Assembly: GCA_002329675.1 (NCBI GenBank)
Contig: DCUA01000096.1
Span: forward strand, 1 to 5,065
Direction of reading: 5' to 3'
DNA length: 5,065 nt
Source of the DNA: Firmicutes bacterium UBA1426
GTDB taxonomy: Bacteria > Bacillota > Clostridia > Peptostreptococcales > Anaerovoracaceae
The translations under genes were made by a program, and so were the position numbers. This document shows, in pieces, positions 1-5,042 of the stretch (position 1 is the stretch's first letter; each line of letters starts with the position of its first letter). Below the pieces are notes generated by a model, which was given only the letters and a program-made list of their open reading frames with translations, ran no database searches and was not told where the DNA came from.

Positions 1-1
1 G

Positions 2-571
2 GTCTGGCATTCCACAGACCGCTATCGTAGGGTCATTTACCGTTGCAACCGCAAGTATAGTGGAGAAGATAAGTGCCAAACTCCCCATGTCACGGAGGAC
101 GAGGTCAAGGCGGCATTCGTATCGGCGTACAACCAGCTCGTGACCGAGAAGAAGGAAATCATCGCCAATGCGGAGATCATCCGCAAAACGCTCTGCGTCA
201 CAGATGCCCTGCAGGAAGAAAAGGGCAAGCTGGAGGAAGAGATGGCGGTGCTTGTGGAAATGACACAGAACATCGTGGCGGAGAATGCCCGTGTCGCGCA
301 GGACCAGGACGAGTACCAGAAACGCTACGATGGGCTTGTGCAACGGTACGATACGGCGAAGGCACGGTACGATGAGGTGGTGGCCGCCATCTCTGCAAAG
401 GAAGCGCAGAGCGAACGGCTGGCGGACTTCATCAAGGTACTGAAAGCACAGGACGGCACCATCAGCGAGTTTGACGGCAGCCTTTGGGGCAGCATGGTCG
501 AGTTCATCACGGTCGGCAGGGACAAGGAGATCACGGTCACATTCCGGGACGGCTCGGAGATACAGGCATAA
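2..571 (+). CDS. Large serine recombinase, C-terminal part (5' end outside window)
   Basis: This is the C-terminal 189 codons of a large serine site-specific recombinase, the enzyme class that integrates and excises ICEs, transposons and prophages through a serine-DNA intermediate. The frame is open from base 2 with no plausible start, so the catalytic domain lies upstream of the window. The first residues (VWHSTDRYRRVIYRCNRKYS) match the recombinase zinc beta ribbon; C15 and C25 should be the second zinc-ligand pair, with the first pair outside. A long charged heptad-like segment follows at about residues 55-145, as expected for the coiled coil that controls synapsis and directionality in this family. 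The end (LWGSMVEFITVGRDKEITVTF) is the usual terminal beta segment. It is closed by its own terminator, so it is transcriptionally separate from the next gene. Family assignment is from recognised sequence character; the target site and the element it moves cannot be told from here. Confidence 0.9.
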   Translation, partial: VWHSTDRYRRVIYRCNRKYSGEDKCQTPHVTEDEVKAAFVSAYNQLVTEKKEIIANAEIIRKTLCVTDALQEEKGKLEEEMAVLVEMTQNIVAENARVAQDQDEYQKRYDGLVQRYDTAKARYDEVVAAISAKEAQSERLADFIKVLKAQDGTISEFDGSLWGSMVEFITVGRDKEITVTFRDGSEIQA

Positions 572-590
572 CAGATACACAGACAGGAAC

Positions 591-621
591 GGCACTCGGC
601 TACGGTCGGGTGTCTTTTTTT
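591..621 (+). terminator. Rho-independent terminator of the recombinase gene
   Basis: GGCACTCG (591-598) pairs with CGGGTGTC (607-614) around an 8-nt loop, giving an 8-bp stem with two G-U pairs. A run of seven T follows directly (615-621). It begins 20 nt after the recombinase stop and precedes a new promoter, so it separates the two transcription units. Confidence 0.8.
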
Positions 622-631
622 CGTTACGGGA

Positions 632-660
632 TTGAAAAACGGCGCGATATGTGTTACAAT
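632..660 (+). promoter_or_regulatory. Sigma-A type promoter of the XRE/DUF4268 operon
   Basis: TTGAAA (632-637) and TACAAT (655-660) are separated by exactly 17 nt, and TG at 652-653 gives an extended -10 (TGTTACAAT). The start point is expected near 667. Each hexamer is one base from consensus or close to it. The position, after a terminator and about 55 nt before a gene with a good ribosome binding site, supports the call. Confidence 0.8.
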
Positions 661-686
661 AAATTGCACGGATAATGCAATTTATT
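658..686 (+). promoter_or_regulatory. Inverted repeat overlapping the -10 and start point, probable operator
   Basis: AATAAATTGCA (658-668) and TGCAATTTATT (676-686) are perfect 11-bp arms around a 7-nt centre (CGGATAA). The repeat covers the end of the -10 box and the expected transcription start. A dimeric repressor bound here would block the promoter. The first gene of the operon is an XRE-type DNA-binding protein, so autorepression is the simplest inference. There is no U-tract, and the position upstream of the gene argues against a terminator. Confidence 0.6.
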
Positions 687-714
687 TCAAAACAGATAGA
701 CGAGGTGGAAGTTA

Positions 715-930
715 ATGCTTAAGAACAATATTGAAGTCGATGTAAAGGTAAAGTGCATAGAAGCAGAAACCACGCAGGCGAAACTTGCCGAGGACGTGGG
801 AACCACTCCGTCCTATGTGAATCGGCTGATAAAAAAGAACGAGAATATCGTAAATAAGACTTTCATTCAGATGTTGGAATCTCTGGGATACGACATTGAA
901 CTGACCTATGTAAAGCGCGAGGAGGAGTAA
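715..930 (+). CDS. Small XRE-family helix-turn-helix regulator
   Basis: A 71-residue protein that is little more than one Cro/C1-type helix-turn-helix domain. The recognisable core is residues 20-41 (TTQAKLAEDVGTTPSYVNRL followed by IKK), with the typical Q-x-x-L-A pattern of helix 2 and a serine/tyrosine-rich recognition helix. A following helix (about 46-57) and a short charged tail complete it. The start at 715 has GAGGTGG six bases upstream. It is the first gene after the 632-660 promoter, and its stop lies four bases before the next start, so the two are co-transcribed. Its size and position resemble antitoxins or restriction-modification controller proteins. The inferred role is binding the palindrome at 658-686 to regulate its own operon. 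It could instead be the antitoxin-like partner of the downstream protein; the sequence does not distinguish these. Confidence 0.85.
   Translation: MLKNNIEVDVKVKCIEAETTQAKLAEDVGTTPSYVNRLIKKNENIVNKTFIQMLESLGYDIELTYVKREEE
921..927 (+). promoter_or_regulatory. Strong ribosome binding site inside the XRE gene end
   Basis: GGAGGAG lies within the last codons of the XRE gene, seven bases before ATG 935. It fixes the start of the DUF4268 gene. It also suggests translational coupling, since ribosomes finishing the first gene pass over it. Confidence 0.7.
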
Positions 931-934
931 GACA

Positions 935-1861
935 ATGGTGAATTTGAGCAGACTTGAAGAAATAAAAGACCTGCGGACGGTGTGGCCACATGAAGCCCTG
1001 GACTTTACTCCGTGGCTTTCACAGGATGATAACATCGCTCTCCTTGCGGATGCGGTGGGGCTTGATATTACCGTTGACGAAACGGAGTCTTCCGTGGGAG
1101 ATTTCAATGTCGATATCTTTGCCTCCGAGACAGGAACGGATCGGAAAATCATTATCGAGAATCAGTTGGAGGATACCAACCACGACCACCTGGGCAAGCT
1201 GATAACCTATGCGTCCGGCAAATCGGCGGATGTGATTATATGGGTAGTGAAACACGCCCGTGAGGAACATAAGGCAGCCATTGAATGGCTGAACAACCAT
1301 ACCGATGAGAAAATCGGATTCTTCCTCTGTGAAATAAAACTGTACCGTATCGGCACTTCCGAGCCTGCCGTAAAGTTTGAGGTCATTGAGAAGCCGAACG
1401 ATTGGACAAAGGAAGTAAAGCAAAATGAGTCTGCGAACGAAACTCAGCAACAGAGATATGACTATTGGGTAGCGTTCCAAGATTACGCTTTCCAGAACAC
1501 ACAGTTTGCAAAGAACTTCAATCGCCGCAAGCCGTCTATGGATCATTGGATGAACTTCAGCGTGGGTTCTTCTGCCTGCCATATCGCCGTATCGCAGATT
1601 CAGAAAAGGAACGAACTGGATGTGGAACTGTATATCAGTGAGGATAAAGACCTGTTCCACTCCCTCTTCGATAATAAGGATGCAATCGAATCCGATGCCG
1701 GATTGACTTTTGACTGGCGGGAACTGCCGGAGCGTAAGGCAAGCCGCATCGTTATCGAGAAGATCGTAACCTTCGGTGATAAGAATCAATGGAACGCACA
1801 GTTTGATTGGCTGATTGATGTCATGCTCAAAATGAAGAAGGCGTTCAAGAAATACCTGTAA
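935..1861 (+). CDS. DUF4268 protein with PD-(D/E)XK nuclease-like N-terminal domain
   Basis: A 308-residue soluble protein with two regions. Residues about 15-150 resemble a PD-(D/E)XK fold: hydrophobic strand plus VGDFNVDIF with D60 as candidate metal ligand, then KIIIENQLE with E75 and Q77 in place of the usual E-x-K, then HLGKLITY, where K88 and Y92 occupy the place of the Q-x-x-x-Y helix motif. Residues about 173-305 (RYDYWVAFQDY to the C-terminus) fit the DUF4268 domain, a family of unknown function that often follows such a nuclease-like part. No signal peptide or membrane segment is seen, so it is cytoplasmic. It is the second gene of the XRE operon, with a strong ribosome binding site at 921-927. 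Nucleic-acid cleavage or binding is inferred. The E-x-Q variant could mean altered metal use or loss of activity. No methyltransferase lies nearby, so a classical restriction-modification role is unsupported. Confidence 0.85.
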   Translation: MVNLSRLEEIKDLRTVWPHEALDFTPWLSQDDNIALLADAVGLDITVDETESSVGDFNVDIFASETGTDRKIIIENQLEDTNHDHLGKLITYASGKSADVIIWVVKHAREEHKAAIEWLNNHTDEKIGFFLCEIKLYRIGTSEPAVKFEVIEKPNDWTKEVKQNESANETQQQRYDYWVAFQDYAFQNTQFAKNFNRRKPSMDHWMNFSVGSSACHIAVSQIQKRNELDVELYISEDKDLFHSLFDNKDAIESDAGLTFDWRELPERKASRIVIEKIVTFGDKNQWNAQFDWLIDVMLKMKKAFKKYL

Positions 1862-1879
1862 TTGCGGAGGATGTAACTC

Positions 1880-2002
1880 ATGGTGTTTGATTTCAAAAAG
1901 GAATACAAAGAGTTCTATATGCCAAAGAATATGATGACAAGCACCGGGAAATTGCAAATTTCTTTTGCCCAAGTGAATATTTCAAAGACTACTTCAAAGT
2001 AA
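1880..2002 (+). pseudogene. GyrI-like domain gene, 5' remnant (40-codon open frame)
   Basis: A start at 1880 with GGAGG nine bases upstream opens a 40-codon frame. Its first 17 residues (MVFDFKKEYKEFYMPKN) match my recollection of the beginning of GyrI-like small-molecule-binding proteins, which normally run to about 200 residues and continue into an I-x-V-P...F/Y-x-A-V-R-G-x-G motif. None of that motif follows here. After residue 17 the sequence is low in family character and ends at TAA 2000. A different frame takes over at the same place (see 1924-2073). The likely origin is an intact GyrI-like gene third in this operon, cut by a deletion or recombination event. The short product could still be translated, since its ribosome binding site is intact, but no function is expected. 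Confidence 0.6.
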
Positions 2003-2073
2003 TAAAGATGTTGGTTCCGGAATTTGAAGATACGCCAATGGTGTTACTCACAAACGATGAAATGGAAATCTGA
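1924..2073 (+). pseudogene. 3' remnant of an unrecognised gene fused out of frame
   Basis: In the frame offset by two from the GyrI-like remnant, a protein-like stretch runs to TGA 2071: KEYDDKHREIANFFCPSEYF, then KDYFKVIKMLVPEFEDTPMV, then LLTNDEMEI. Its alternation of charged and hydrophobic residues and its acidic ending look like the C-terminus of a real cytoplasmic protein. It has no start codon or ribosome binding site of its own, and the frame is closed upstream at 1888-1890. I do not recognise the family. The junction falls near 1920-1932, where the two coding characters overlap in the sequence CCAAAGAAT, which could be a microhomology used in the joining. The exact left edge is an estimate. 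Confidence 0.5.
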
Positions 2074-2113
2074 AGATTAAATGTAATCGCTCATCAAATC
2101 AAGGAACATTAAT

Positions 2114-2119
2114 AAGGGA
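2114..2119 (+). promoter_or_regulatory. Ribosome binding site for the HsdR_N-type gene
   Basis: AAGGGA ends five bases before ATG 2125 and supports that start. I see no convincing -35/-10 pair in 2074-2110, so the gene is either read from the upstream operon promoter or from a promoter too weak to recognise. Confidence 0.5.
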
Positions 2120-2124
2120 ATATT

Positions 2125-3351
2125 ATGGACTTATCAAAGGCTTGCTTGCCACCAATATATAAACGAAACAAACGTGAATGCTATCTTGATCCTATCAGGA
2201 AAAGACTTATTTATATTACGCCAGAAGAAACTGTTCGCCAGAAGGTTGTTTCATATTGCATGAATATTCTGGATGTTCCACCTGTTATGATACAAGTAGA
2301 AGAACATCTTTCGCATTATGGAATCAATTCAAAAGATCGGGCGGATATTGTTATTCTTGGAAAAAATAAGAACGATGATGTTTTTCCAATTACAGTAATT
2401 GAGTGCAAAGCGGAAACAGTCCCTCTTGATGAAAAAGCAATGAATCAAGCACTTAATTATAGCGATGCGTTGGGGAGCGTATATACGTTTCTAACAAATG
2501 GGAAGCAGATGTTTTGCTATAAATATGATGACGATAAAAAGGAATATATCCAAATAGAAGATTTACCAGCATATTCTTCTATGCTTACAGGGGAATGTGT
2601 TGAAGTCAAACCAGAGGAGTTGCCGGAAAGAATCCCGTATGAGTCACTCGAAAAAGAACTATTATTAGAGTTCGCCGAAGACAAAAATAGCTACTATACG
2701 GATATCAGCAGATATACACCGATGGAGCTTGCTTTGCCTGCATTTAATCTTTGGGAGGGGCTTCTTGACGAAAGGGTTAAACTTCCCAAAGGAAACTACG
2801 GTTTATTTACGCTCTTGGAAGATTACGGCGTAAGAATGCTAACTTATGGGAACGCTTCTGGCGGTCAGTTCTACGGACCCTATAGATCGTTTCTGGTTAG
2901 CATAGATAAAAATACTGAAATATTCTCAATTGGATTTGCGACATATAGGAAGACCGCTTGGACGGACAATGACGGAAATATGCTGCCCGGCAAACATCCT
3001 CTTTCATGTATTTGTGTGGCGCACGATGATGAAAAAAGCTCACATCACTCACTTCAACTTTTGATTGATGAGGATGCCACCGCTAATGGAGACACAGTAA
3101 AATTCTATCATAACGGTAGAATTGCAATAGGTCGTATTGGCAGTGGCAAGAAATCCGAACTGCGTGAATTTGTAAAAAGCAGATACCCAAAGATACTTGC
3201 ACATGATAAATATTATTTGGGTAGTATTACTTCAGATCATCTTCTTCGATTAGATGAACCAGACGTAATTAATCTTGTGGTAAATTTGATTTCATACTCT
3301 ATCGTTCGAGACGATTTCAGAGAAATGGTAAAGAGTAAAAACAAGAAATAA
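2125..3351 (+). CDS. Standalone HsdR_N-type PD-(D/E)XK nuclease-domain protein
   Basis: A 408-residue protein whose residues about 30-150 match the type I restriction R-subunit N-terminal domain (HSDR_N_2 type). The full motif set is visible: E35 in TPEETVRQKVV, D74 in DRADIVILG, E93 and K95 in ITVIECKAE, and Q108/Y112 in NQALNYS, followed by the typical TNG turn (124-126) and KQMFCYKYD strand. The nuclease core therefore looks catalytically complete. There is no helicase or motor domain: residues about 195-408 form a separate part I do not recognise, with features such as GGQFYGPYRSFLVSID (246-261) and KFYHNGRIAIGRIGSGKKSE (326-345). No membrane or signal sequence is seen. It is markedly more AT-rich than the DUF4268 gene and has its own ribosome binding site, so it may have a different origin. 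Restriction or another nucleic-acid-directed defence role is an inference from the domain. Confidence 0.85.
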   Translation: MDLSKACLPPIYKRNKRECYLDPIRKRLIYITPEETVRQKVVSYCMNILDVPPVMIQVEEHLSHYGINSKDRADIVILGKNKNDDVFPITVIECKAETVPLDEKAMNQALNYSDALGSVYTFLTNGKQMFCYKYDDDKKEYIQIEDLPAYSSMLTGECVEVKPEELPERIPYESLEKELLLEFAEDKNSYYTDISRYTPMELALPAFNLWEGLLDERVKLPKGNYGLFTLLEDYGVRMLTYGNASGGQFYGPYRSFLVSIDKNTEIFSIGFATYRKTAWTDNDGNMLPGKHPLSCICVAHDDEKSSHHSLQLLIDEDATANGDTVKFYHNGRIAIGRIGSGKKSELREFVKSRYPKILAHDKYYLGSITSDHLLRLDEPDVINLVVNLISYSIVRDDFREMVKSKNKK

Positions 3352-3398
3352 GAGGAATGCTGTTATATAAACTTATAAAAACGAATGAGGTGGGAAGA

Positions 3399-3569
3399 AT
3401 GAACTTTTCCGGAATTGTCAAAAAAGCAATTTTGATTCTGTTAGCCGTAATATGTGTTGCAACATTGGTTGCTTGTAATAATAACGGTGTAAAATCTGAA
3501 TATGCGTTGTCCTACGTAGAAGGAAAAGCGATGAGCATACCGTTTAATGATACATTTTTAGACGGTTGA
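3399..3569 (+). CDS. Short lipoprotein, probably truncated at its 3' end
   Basis: The preferred start is 3399, with AGGTGG five bases upstream; an in-frame ATG at 3357 lacks a comparable site and would put 14 polar residues ahead of the signal peptide. The 56-residue product has K8-K9, a hydrophobic stretch of about 16 residues, and a lipobox L23-V-A-C26, so it should be lipidated at C26 and anchored outside the cytoplasmic membrane. The mature part is only 31 residues, much shorter than usual for lipoproteins. The sequence directly after the stop resembles the start of the IS30 element, so the 3' part was probably removed by insertion. The family of the missing part cannot be told. It follows the HsdR_N-type gene by 47 bases on the same strand; a functional link is not implied. 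Confidence 0.55.
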   Translation: MNFSGIVKKAILILLAVICVATLVACNNNGVKSEYALSYVEGKAMSIPFNDTFLDG

Positions 3570-3602
3570 TTGTAAAATCAAGTTGGACACTTGAGTAAAA
3601 AA

Positions 3603-3678
3603 TCCATAGTGATTTTTCTCCCCGTGGTAGAATGAAGTTACCACACAACTTCTACAGAGGGAGGGCAATCACTATGGA
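3603..3678 (+). repeat. 12-bp inverted repeat that can occlude the transposase start
   Basis: TCCATAGTGATT (3603-3614) is perfectly complementary to AATCACTATGGA (3667-3678), and the second arm contains ATG 3674. GTGGTA (3624-3629) and TACCAC (3639-3644) form a nested 6-bp hairpin. A transcript entering from outside the element would contain both arms and could hide the start codon. A transcript starting at the internal -10-like site (3625-3633) would lack the first arm. This is the logic known from IS10 and IS50, but here it is inferred from the sequence only. Confidence 0.5.
3625..3633 (+). promoter_or_regulatory. Possible extended -10 promoter of the transposase
   Basis: TGGTAGAAT matches TGn-TATAAT with one mismatch in the hexamer. 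No good -35 lies 17 bases upstream, which extended -10 promoters can tolerate. A transcript from about 3640 would include the ribosome binding site at 3656-3665. Confidence 0.35.
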
Positions 3679-4474
3679 CTGCCATCATTGTATCACAGAA
3701 TCCGCAGAACGCAAGAAGGGACAGCATCTTCGCATAGAAGACCGAGGAGCCATCAAGGTCCTCGAGAAGCAGGGCCTCGGCCCTCGTGCCATCGCCAGGC
3801 AGATAGGCTGCGCCCCGTCCACCGTTACGAATGAGCTTCGGCGAGGCACACCGGCTCGCAAAAGCAACAAGGGGAAAGCTCCAGGTTACTCCCCCAAGCT
3901 GGGAGAAGCCGTCTACAGGGCCAACAGAGCGTCCTGCCACAGGCATCCGAAAGCGGGCGTCTGCAGCAACTTCACCAGCTGGGTGGTTCGGCAGATCCGG
4001 GAACACAAGTGGTCCCTGGATGCCTGCTGCGGATATGCCAAGCGACACGACCTGTTCGAGCCGTCTGAGATGGTCTGCTCCCGTACCCTTTACAATATGG
4101 TCTGGAAAGGGCACCTCTCCATCCAGCCAACGGAACTGCCCGAGGCGTTAAAGCGCAAAGCGAAGAAGCATCGTGTGCGAGAGAACAAAAAGCGCTACGG
4201 CACAAGCATTTCCAGCCGCCCGGAGATTGCATCTCTTCGTCTTGAAGAGGGCCACTGGGAAGGCGATACCGTGGTCGGCAAGCGAGCGGGTAAGGAGGCT
4301 GTTGTCTTTTCCCTGTTGGAGAAGAAGACGGAAACCTACCTTGCGTTCCGTATCCCTGGCAAAACCAGTGAGGCGGTGATGAATCTCATGAACACCCTCC
4401 ATGATGAGTACGGAGAACACTTCTCTCAGGTCTTTAAAACCATTACTGTTATTCGTAAATTTACCTGCTCCTGA
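3674..4474 (+). pseudogene. IS30-family transposase, truncated in the catalytic domain
   Basis: The start at 3674 is chosen because AGAGGGAGGG (3656-3665) sits eight bases upstream; an in-frame ATG at 3632 has no such site. The 266-residue frame begins with MDCHHCITESAERKKGQ and carries an HTH_38-type DNA-binding domain at about residues 16-58 (IKVLEKQGLGPRAIARQIGC, then APSTVTNELRRGT). The integrase-like DDE domain starts near 190, with the first catalytic aspartate at D198 in EGHWEGDTVVGK. Native sequence ends at V259 in FKTITV, where the family continues with D-N-G, supplying the second catalytic aspartate. Instead, seven unrelated residues (IRKFTCS) lead to TGA 4472. IS30 transposases are usually about 320-350 residues, so roughly a quarter is missing, including two catalytic residues. 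DNA binding could persist; strand transfer cannot. Confidence 0.85.
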
Positions 4475-4498
4475 TTTCTTCTTTTTCGAGCAAATTAA

Positions 4499-4563
4499 AA
4501 GAAGGTACAGTATAAATTAATCTGACATATTTTTCTTCAGATTGTTTTATCCTGTACCTTCTT
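4499..4563. repeat. 65-bp near-perfect palindrome
   Basis: Arms 4499-4525 and 4537-4563 are 27 bp each with three mismatches, around an 11-nt loop (4526-4536). The outer 12 bp (AAGAAGGTACAG / CTGTACCTTCTT) and the inner TCTGA/TCAGA ends are perfect. It lies in non-coding DNA just beyond the broken transposase. It could be a bidirectional terminator, a miniature palindromic repeat, or the end of a mobile element. There is no clean T-run after either arm, so I do not call it a terminator. Confidence 0.7.
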
Positions 4564-4570
4564 GTATTAT
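4542..4570 (+). promoter_or_regulatory. Weak possible promoter toward the DUF6431 gene
   Basis: TTGTTT (4542-4547) and TATTAT (4565-4570) are 17 bases apart. The -10 is one base from consensus, but the -35 matches only its TTG. The -35 lies inside the right arm of the palindrome. This may be chance in AT-rich DNA. Confidence 0.25.
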
Positions 4571-4600
4571 CATAGTCTTGCAACTATTGAAACAAAAGAA

Positions 4601-4635
4601 GCAGGAACCGCCCCGACCAAAGTTTGGTTTCCTGC
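4601..4635 (+). repeat. Hairpin-forming inverted repeat
   Basis: GCAGGAACC (4601-4609) pairs with GGTTTCCTGC (4626-4635) with one bulged T. The interior contains a second, competing dyad, ACCAAA-G-TTTGGT (4616-4628). No T-run follows, so it does not look like a terminator. Confidence 0.5.
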
Positions 4636-4644
4636 CTCAACATT

Positions 4645-4671
4645 AAACGTACAGGCAATGCCTGTATGTTT
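4645..4671 (+). repeat. Palindrome just upstream of the DUF6431 start
   Basis: AAACGTACAGGCA (4645-4657) and TGCCTGTATGTTT (4659-4671) match at 12 of 13 positions around a single A; the one mismatch is a G-U pair in RNA. The last arm ends in TTTT (4669-4672), so it could work as a weak terminator, protecting the downstream gene from read-through. It ends 11 bases before ATG 4683. Confidence 0.55.
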
Positions 4672-4682
4672 TAGACAAAGCT

Positions 4683-5042
4683 ATGATAACTCTTTACGTC
4701 GAAGAAAACAATCCTATAACTCCAGATTTTTATAATAGTGTAATCGCAAATCTCCAGTTCCACCGGCTCAGGTGCTCCTGCGGTCAGGCAGGGTGCCTGT
4801 CTGTTCATGCTTATTATCACCGCCACATCAAAGTGCCGGGTGGCAGGCTGCGCTTCCGCATCTGCAGGGTTCGTTGCGCGTCTTGTGGAAAGACCCATGC
4901 CTTACTGCTTTCGTCAATGGTTCCGTATTCCCAGATATCCTTAAAGGATCAGGTCTCAATCATTGATGCATATGAAGCCAGGCGGCCAACAGCCGAAGGA
5001 CTTAAGAACCTGGATTCTGTTGACGAAAGCAACTTCAGATAA
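4683..5042 (+). CDS. DUF6431 zinc-binding protein, early stop, probably a broken transposon-associated gene
   Basis: A 119-residue frame resembling the N-terminal part of DUF6431 proteins, which I associate with transposase-like genes of Bacillota. It starts MITLYVEENNPITPDFYNSV and carries candidate zinc ligands C31-x-C33 and C38 in LRCSCGQAGC, and C65-x-x-C68 in VRCASCGKTHA, followed by the conserved-looking MVPYSQISL (79-87). There is no membrane or signal segment. No ribosome binding site precedes 4683 and no other early ATG exists, so expression is likely poor. The frame ends at TAA 5040 after DESNFR; in relatives, as I recall them, a tyrosine and a longer domain follow E-S-N-x-R. The frame stays open after the stop to the window edge (reading ITLRQSE), which suggests a nonsense change of a tyrosine codon. 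Function is unknown; DNA binding is inferred from the zinc motifs. Confidence 0.65.
   Translation: MITLYVEENNPITPDFYNSVIANLQFHRLRCSCGQAGCLSVHAYYHRHIKVPGGRLRFRICRVRCASCGKTHALLLSSMVPYSQISLKDQVSIIDAYEARRPTAEGLKNLDSVDESNFR

Larger units (their letters stand above)
3570..4450 (+). mobile_element. IS30-family insertion sequence, left part only
   Basis: This block holds the left end, leader and most of the transposase of an IS30-type element. The segment beginning TGTAAAATCAAGTTGGACAC (3571-3590) looks like the terminal inverted repeat region of such elements, but the other end is absent, so the exact boundary and any target duplication cannot be checked. The GC content jumps relative to the preceding 1.7 kb. 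Native sequence ends at 4450, in the middle of the catalytic domain, where unrelated DNA begins. The element cannot move on its own. Confidence 0.75.

Noticed and set aside
73..398. Arginine/glycine-rich frames overlapping the recombinase end
   Set aside because: They read the coiled-coil coding sequence in the wrong frame or strand, with no start signal of their own.
658..686. Second terminator after the recombinase
   Set aside because: The dyad is AT-rich, has no T-run after it, and overlaps a near-consensus promoter, so an operator fits better.
715..1861. Classical restriction-modification system
   Set aside because: No methyltransferase motif is encoded anywhere in the window, so the XRE protein cannot be called a restriction controller on this evidence.
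1019..1972. A 317-codon open frame on the minus strand
   Set aside because: It is the antisense of the DUF4268 gene, which has a strong ribosome binding site, operon context and a recognisable domain. The antisense translation shows no family character.
3632..3673. Upstream start for the IS30 transposase
   Set aside because: The ATG at 3632 has no ribosome binding site, overlaps the inferred promoter and hairpin, and would add residues not typical of the family; 3674 has a strong site.
3638..4420. Several open frames on both strands inside the IS30 segment
   Set aside because: They are shadows of a GC-rich coding frame whose product is clearly an IS30 transposase.
4499..4671. CRISPR array
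   Set aside because: The repeats are three different palindromes, not regularly spaced copies of one repeat.
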